Shown here: in pieces, positions 60,301 to 64,000 of the stretch | How positions within the stretch are numbered: the stretch's first letter is position 1 | How the letters are laid out: each line of letters starts with the position of its first letter | Assembly: GCF_028912405.1 (NCBI RefSeq) | Contig: NZ_JAKELO010000002.1 | Span: forward strand, 620,001-684,000 | DNA from: Methanogenium marinum | GTDB lineage: Archaea > Halobacteriota > Methanomicrobia > Methanomicrobiales > Methanomicrobiaceae | Direction: 5' to 3' | DNA: 64,000 nt | Position numbers and translations under genes: made by a program | Notes under the pieces: generated by a model | The model's input: the letters and a program-made list of their open reading frames with translations, nothing else | Database searches by the model: none | Told to the model about the DNA's origin: nothing

Positions 60301-63300
60301 CGTCAAGCCAGATCCAGGCCTCTTCCGGTGATGAGGTGACACTGATACTTCCTGCCTGTTGTGTCAGGGTGAAGGAGACATCGGTGACTTCGTCTTTTTC
60401 CACCGTTATGCTTCTGGTGACAGGAGTAAGAAATCCTGTTTTCTCCACTGTTATAGTGTGTATTCCGATGGGGACATTCCCCAGTGTGGTGTTTGTGAAC
60501 TCTCCGGTATTCTCCCCGTCAAGCCAGATGGTGGCATCTGCGGGAGTGCTCGTAACCTGAATACTGCCGCTTTCATGCCCAAACACGAATGAAATCTCCG
60601 CAGTCTCCCCTTTCTCCACCATTACACTTTTGTTGGCCGGAGTAAGATACCCGGATTTTTCCACGGTGATATCGTGCGTTCCGGTGGGTATATTGGTAAG
60701 GGTTGTGTTGGTGAACTTTCCGGTGTTTTCGCCATCAAGCCAGATGCTGGCATCTGCAGGTGTTGAATTGACCTTCAGGCCACCCGTCTGGTGAACAAGG
60801 TCGAAGAAGACGGGAGTTGTCACAGCGTTTGTGACTGTGACCGAATCATTGATAGCAGTCTCGTAGCCCTCAAGGACAACGGTAACATTGTAGGTCCCGG
60901 TGGCAAGATCGTTCAGGGTTGTATTCGTGAAACCACTCGAAATGCCGTTCAGGTAGATGGTGGCATCTGCAGGTGTTGAATTCACCTGTAATATACCGGT
61001 CTGCTGCTCAAGACTGAAATCAACCTGTTTTGTCGTGGCATTCGTAAGGGTGACAGTCTCAGTCATTGTGCCGTAGCCAGACTTCACCACCGTCACGTTG
61101 TACTCGCCAACAGGCTGGTTGTCAAAAGTGAAGTTCGTAGATTCACCCGTTGCAACCCCATTCAGGTAGATGGTGGCATCTGCAGGTGTTGAATTGACCT
61201 GTAATATACCGGTCTGCTGCTCAAGACTGAAATCAACCTGTTTTGTCACGGCATTCGTAAGGGTGACAGTCTCAGTCATTGTGCCGTAGCCAGACTTCAC
61301 CACCGTCACGTTGTACTCGCCAACAGGCTGGTTGTCAAAGGTGAAGTTCGTAGATTCACCCGTTGCAACCCCATTCAGGTAGATGGTGGCATCTGCAGGT
61401 GTTGAATTGACCTGTAATATACCGGTCTGCTGCTCAAGACTGAAATCAACCTGTTTTGTCACGGCATTCGTAAGGGTGACAGTCTCAGTCATTGTGCCGT
61501 AGCCAGACTTCACCACCGTCACGTTGTACTCGCCAACAGGCTGGTTGTCAAAGGTGAAGTTCGTAGATTCGCCCGTTGCAACCTCATTCAGGTAGATGCT
61601 TGCATTCGTCGGAGTGGAATTCACCTGTAATATACCGACCTGCTGCTCAAGAGTGAAATCAACCTGTTTTGTCGTGGCATTCGTAAGGGTGACAGTCTCA
61701 GTCTTTGTGCCGTAGCCAGACTTCACCACCGTCACGTTGTAATCGCCAACTGACTGGTTGTCGAAGGTGAAGTTCGTAGATTCACCCGTTGCAACCTCGT
61801 TCAGGTAGATGCTCGCGTTCGTTGGATTCGAGTTCACCTGTAATATACCAGTCTGCTGCACAAGACTGAAATCAACCTGTTTTGTCACGGCATTCGTAAG
61901 GGTGACAGTCTCAGTCTTTGTGCCATAGTCAGGCTTCACAACAGTAACGTTGTACTCACCTATCGGCTTATTGTCAAAGGTGAAATTCGTACATTCACCC
62001 GTTGCAACCTCATTCAGGTAGATGCTCGCGTTCGTTGGATTCGAGTTCACCTGTAATATACCAGTCTGCTGCACAAGACTGAAATCAACCTGTTTTGTCA
62101 CGGCATTCGTAAGGGTGACAGTCTCAGTCTTTGTGCCATAGCCAGGCTTCACAACAGTAACGTTGTACTCACCTATCGGCTTATTGTCAAAGGTGAAATT
62201 CGTAGATTCGCCCGTTGCAACCTCATTCAGGTAGATGCTTGCATTCGTCGGAGTGGAATTCACCTGTAATATACCGACCTGCTGCTCAAGAGTGAAATCA
62301 ACCTGTTTTGTCGTGGCATTCGTAAGGGTGACAGTCTCAGTCTGAGTGTCATACCCAGGCTTCACAACAGTAACGTTGTACTCACCTATCGGCTTATTGG
62401 CAAAGGTGAAGTTCGTGAAATTACCAGTCGCAACTTCATTCAGGTAGATGCTTGCATTCGTCGGAGTGGAATTCACCTGTAATATACCGACCTGCTGCAC
62501 GAGAGTGAAGTCAACAAGTTCGGTGGTCGCATTTGTGAGGGTGACAGTCGCAGTCTTAGTGTCATACCCAGGCTTCACAACAGTAACGTTGTATTCGCCT
62601 ATCGGCTGGTTGTCGAAGGTGAAGTTCGTAGATTCACCCGTTGCAACCTCATTCAGGTAGATGCTCGCGTTCGTCGGAGTGGAATTCACCTGTAATATAC
62701 CGACCTGCTGCACGAGAGTGAAGTCAACAAGTCCAGTCGTCGCATTTGTGAGAGTGACAGTAGCAGTCTTAGTGTCATAGCCAGGCTTCACAACCGTCAC
62801 GTTGTACTCACCTATCGGTTTATTGTCAAAGGTGAAGTTCGTGAAATTACCTGTTGCAACCTCATTCAGGAAGATGGTCGCTCCGGCAGGCGTTGAGTTG
62901 ATCTGCAAATCACCCGTCTGGTAAACAAGGTCGAAGAAGACCGGAGTTGTCCCGCACTGCGATACATTCACTGATTCATTGATTCCGGGATAATAGTCAT
63001 CAAGCACCACCGTCACATTGTGATTGACATCGGGGAAAATACCCGAAACAGAAGCATTCGTCTGCACCGAGCGGTTCACGCCGTCAATCCAGATCCATCC
63101 ACCGGACGGAGCGGAGGTGATCCGGAGTTCTCCCATCACATTTGCAAACGGGGCAACGGTATGCATCTCATCAATTCCGGTCAGATTTGCAAAAACATAC
63201 TTTTCTGCCGTGTTCACCCCATTAGTGCCGGCGACTTCGCCCCATCCATCTCCAGTGGTTTTCCACATGGTAAGCGACGATTCATTGAGCCCGGCAACAT

Positions 63301-64000
63301 CAGCATCGATATAGCTGACATTCAAAAGCATCCAGCCCGGTGCGGTGACATCCACGAAGTGGCTGATGTTTTCATATCCCGCCGGGTTGGCAGGGGGTGT
63401 GACATGGGTGCCCGCGATCTGCATGGCGCCCTCGAAGGTGAAGGTCACAGATGTGCTCACCTCATCATCACATAATGTGAGATTTGTGAAGCTGACACCG
63501 GTGGAGAGGGTAGTTGCAGAGAAGTCGTCCCCGGTGCTGGTGCCTGCAGTGATATTGACAAATTCCACATCATCGGAGTCCAGAAGATAGCACCCGCCAC
63601 CTTCATGCAATACGGTGTTGCCGGTATAGGTCGTATTGGAGATCTGTAGATTATCTGAGAGTTGGAAGAGGCAACCCCCACCATTATACGCGGTGTTATT
63701 CGCAAATGTCGAGTCTGTCACAACGACATTGTCTGTATCATAGGTTGACAACGCACCACCTTTCGCAGAATCATCGGTATCAGTTGCCGTGTTATTTTCA
63801 AAGGTCATACGGGTCAGGACAGGAGCCGGGCATTCACGGAAATACACTCCACCACCGCGATATGATGCCGAGTTGTCCCTACATACTGAATCCGTCAGGA
63901 GAAGATTCACGGATTTGGAGGCATACATCGCGCCACCATGTTCTCCTGCGATGTTATTCTCAAAGGTTGTGTCCGTGATTCTGCAGTTGTCAACCCAGGC
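57140..64000 (-). CDS. Giant surface protein: beta-helix, 14 PEGA, cohesin-like and PKD domains (N-terminus beyond window)
   Basis: At least 2287 codons; the frame continues past the right edge without a start. Visible order: right-handed beta-helix/polymorphic repeats (ITDTTFENNIAG, VVTDSTFANNTAYNGGG) at 63450-64000; a linking domain; 14 PEGA domains (60143-63136); PKD 1 (VWNWSFGDGNYSEV, near 60000); two cohesin-like domains, about 59080-59890 (AIRLSAPSGRIPANDTAEFPI and IGAPNGTLPVESSKYLTVSAS); a beta-rich domain with an Asp/Gly/Asn-rich stretch; PKD 2 and PKD 3 (WAWDFGDGETS, WLWEFGDGETS); a Thr/Pro linker (PTPTPTP); the HFSTYALFAE domain; a membrane segment and the tail SRRQNK. The product is exported and anchored. 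Likely surface adhesion or matrix scaffold; the cohesin-like domains raise the possibility of partner docking, but no dockerin was found here. Confidence 0.9.
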   Translation of the reverse strand, partial: AWVDNCRITDTTFENNIAGEHGGAMYASKSVNLLLTDSVCRDNSASYRGGGVYFRECPAPVLTRMTFENNTATDTDDSAKGGALSTYDTDNVVVTDSTFANNTAYNGGGCLFQLSDNLQISNTTYTGNTVLHEGGGCYLLDSDDVEFVNITAGTSTGDDFSATTLSTGVSFTNLTLCDDEVSTSVTFTFEGAMQIAGTHVTPPANPAGYENISHFVDVTAPGWMLLNVSYIDADVAGLNESSLTMWKTTGDGWGEVAGTNGVNTAEKYVFANLTGIDEMHTVAPFANVMGELRITSAPSGGWIWIDGVNRSVQTNASVSGIFPDVNHNVTVVLDDYYPGINESVNVSQCGTTPVFFDLVYQTGDLQINSTPAGATIFLNEVATGNFTNFTFDNKPIGEYNVTVVKPGYDTKTATVTLTNATTGLVDFTLVQQVGILQVNSTPTNASIYLNEVATGESTNFTFDNQPIGEYNVTVVKPGYDTKTATVTLTNATTELVDFTLVQQVGILQVNSTPTNASIYLNEVATGNFTNFTFANKPIGEYNVTVVKPGYDTQTETVTLTNATTKQVDFTLEQQVGILQVNSTPTNASIYLNEVATGESTNFTFDNKPIGEYNVTVVKPGYGTKTETVTLTNAVTKQVDFSLVQQTGILQVNSNPTNASIYLNEVATGECTNFTFDNKPIGEYNVTVVKPDYGTKTETVTLTNAVTKQVDFSLVQQTGILQVNSNPTNASIYLNEVATGESTNFTFDNQSVGDYNVTVVKSGYGTKTETVTLTNATTKQVDFTLEQQVGILQVNSTPTNASIYLNEVATGESTNFTFDNQPVGEYNVTVVKSGYGTMTETVTLTNAVTKQVDFSLEQQTGILQVNSTPADATIYLNGVATGESTNFTFDNQPVGEYNVTVVKSGYGTMTETVTLTNAVTKQVDFSLEQQTGILQVNSTPADATIYLNGVATGESTNFTFDNQPVGEYNVTVVKSGYGTMTETVTLTNATTKQVDFSLEQQTGILQVNSTPADATIYLNGISSGFTNTTLNDLATGTYNVTVVLEGYETAINDSVTVTNAVTTPVFFDLVHQTGGLKVNSTPADASIWLDGENTGKFTNTTLTNIPTGTHDITVEKSGYLTPANKSVMVEKGETAEISFVFGHESGSIQVTSTPADATIWLDGENTGEFTNTTLGNVPIGIHTITVEKTGFLTPVTRSITVEKDEVTDVSFTLTQQAGSISVTSSPEEAWIWLDGGNTTVLTNTTLPTIPVGSHDIRLVKSLYYNTTIQSVIVSENQTADVSFTLTPVGSEPVASFTATPLSGDAPLQVTFTDTSTGSPDVWNWSFGDGNYSEVQNPVHTYTNEGAYDVSLTTGNAYGTGSVTTKDYIVVSGTPAIRLSAPSGRIPANDTAEFPITADGLDGITELSFTIAYDPAFITVEDIAPASLTVSADFTKTIDNANGLVTIGITDDIGITADSASPVADITFRATESISGLRETAKLTITDAHAENAGIECPVVRNDGAIDVEARTVIGAPNGTLPVESSKYLTVSASALNDVKNLSFIMEFNRTVMSVTDVRANGTISGLLVDSVIKNENGWLKVSATAPDTITGIESIPLVDINVHSNGLPGEYEIRLVNPCWTRDNATYRFDDLKPGYISITPVHASLTDDQPVTVANMTFDDDTQEVSINLAENQNATITGDNTTIIVRNPGIDITIQTGGLQNVSSEWTGECTGAEIGNISGSADLGGDVGNVSTGISADISGGLSALMNPDTGLDVTITRGAVNETMGRAFQLGVLDQMGAELEEVAYTMEINKSAFGGITVTDAVIVMSAPELYVNAWGGADDFTIMSMAHDGSVTMLETTYTYADGVYTFTALSPDGFSFKALVSFSVNEAPLATFSAVPVAGMAPLPVQFYDYSSGRPDSWAWDFGDGETSTEQNPVHTYTTTGVYDVALTVTNVVGEDTTEEVGYITTTNPMAVDFTATPVTGYAPFAVTFTDETTESPSAWLWEFGDGETSVEQNPVHTYQSVGVYTVSLTATNAYGSKTAEKERFVTVSYPDDGGDSDDSTPFVAPKPTPTPTPTPTPVPTTSIPTPESTVTTPSTPAVANPNEFIGTALLPVGPDGATQRPVTIRADDTSGYLTIDAGVTARDASGILQENISIVAVPVTAIPSPGTIGLIEHSRALYAYSCTPEGVSFTPAITLTFTLSEEEWDVYGDEAQAAWFNTTSGEWEVIAGVADADARTITIQISHFSTYALFAEVVPEVPLPDMTGIPAGSSGGSSLWLWGLLLVALVAVGGLLISRRQNK
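57811..57841 (-). repeat. PT-dipeptide simple repeat
   Basis: A run of GGTGTT/GGTGTA hexamers on the plus strand codes PTPTPTPTP on the minus strand. It is a wall-spanning type spacer before the C-terminal domain, and a likely slippage site. Confidence 0.8.
60143..63136 (-). repeat. Fourteen tandem PEGA units
   Basis: 2994 bp = 14 units of about 213 bp. Units 8-10 (roughly 61000-61640) are almost the same in DNA; the others differ more. Conserved word CACCGTCACGTTGTACTC recurs. The outermost units (W-I-W-I-D-G and W-I-W-L-D-G types) are the most diverged. Confidence 0.9.

Noticed and set aside
1-64000. tRNA, rRNA, insertion sequences, integrase and attachment sites
   Set aside because: No cloverleaf-like segments with the usual GTTCGA-type arm, no rRNA words, and no transposase or integrase motifs were found when reading both strands.

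Overview
The window reads as the chromosome of a methanogenic archaeon, most likely of the order Methanomicrobiales (inference). Supporting signs are a cobyrinate/Ni-sirohydrochlorin a,c-diamide synthase of the F430 pathway, many PEGA, PKD, GLUG and DUF1566 surface proteins, PAS-rich signalling proteins of the methanogen type, archaeal TATA boxes about 26 bp upstream of apparently leaderless starts, and Shine-Dalgarno sites of GGAGGTGA type where leaders exist. I saw no rRNA or tRNA gene, CRISPR array, transposase or prophage.

Layout. 1-9.2 kb: the start of a receiver-PAS sensor (cut by the left edge), a four-gene glycine-betaine-type ABC importer (ATPase, two permeases, binding lipoprotein), a U32-family protein and a 1104-residue receiver/PAS/histidine kinase. 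9.3-15.7 kb: a decayed agmatine-deiminase-like gene, cfbB/cbiA, an NCS2 purine permease and three membrane or exported proteins of unknown role. 16.2-26.5 kb: a 1509-residue surface protein whose Ig-like domain appears to carry an inserted seven-blade LVIVD propeller, a triple-META lipoprotein, a HEAT protein, a leaderless HTH-PAS regulator behind a perfect inverted repeat, and an orphan metal/cofactor binding lipoprotein. 27.2-32.3 kb: stress repair, with class II photolyase and UvsE convergent, a SpoIIAA-like protein, and an HxlR regulator with a C-terminal cysteine cluster divergent from hybrid-cluster protein. 32.5-44.8 kb: exported lipoproteins, namely a four-Cache protein, a CotH-VTC-DUF4956 operon followed by a wrecked carbohydrate-binding gene, and a DUF1566 lipoprotein family of three intact genes and one pseudogene. 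45-50 kb: a dienelactone-hydrolase lipoprotein, an unknown 534-residue protein, a 36-residue basic microprotein with an excellent ribosome site, a bicupin lipoprotein and a small acidic lipoprotein. 50.5-64 kb: two giant paralogous surface proteins built from tandem PEGA domains (11 and 14 copies), GLUG or beta-helix repeats, cohesin-like and PKD domains, and near-identical 3' ends. An intact hicB with a broken hicA lies between them.

How it fits together. Most of the right-hand 30 kb is devoted to the cell surface. Several loci show active tandem duplication (PEGA units, an 11-codon minisatellite, a 150-bp repeat in CotH, DUF1566 paralogues) together with decay: five genes are broken or partly broken. 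The most coherent candidates for a little-described system are the CotH-VTC-DUF4956-carbohydrate-binding operon and the redox pair HxlR(4-Cys)/Hcp. All functions are read from sequence motifs; no search was run.
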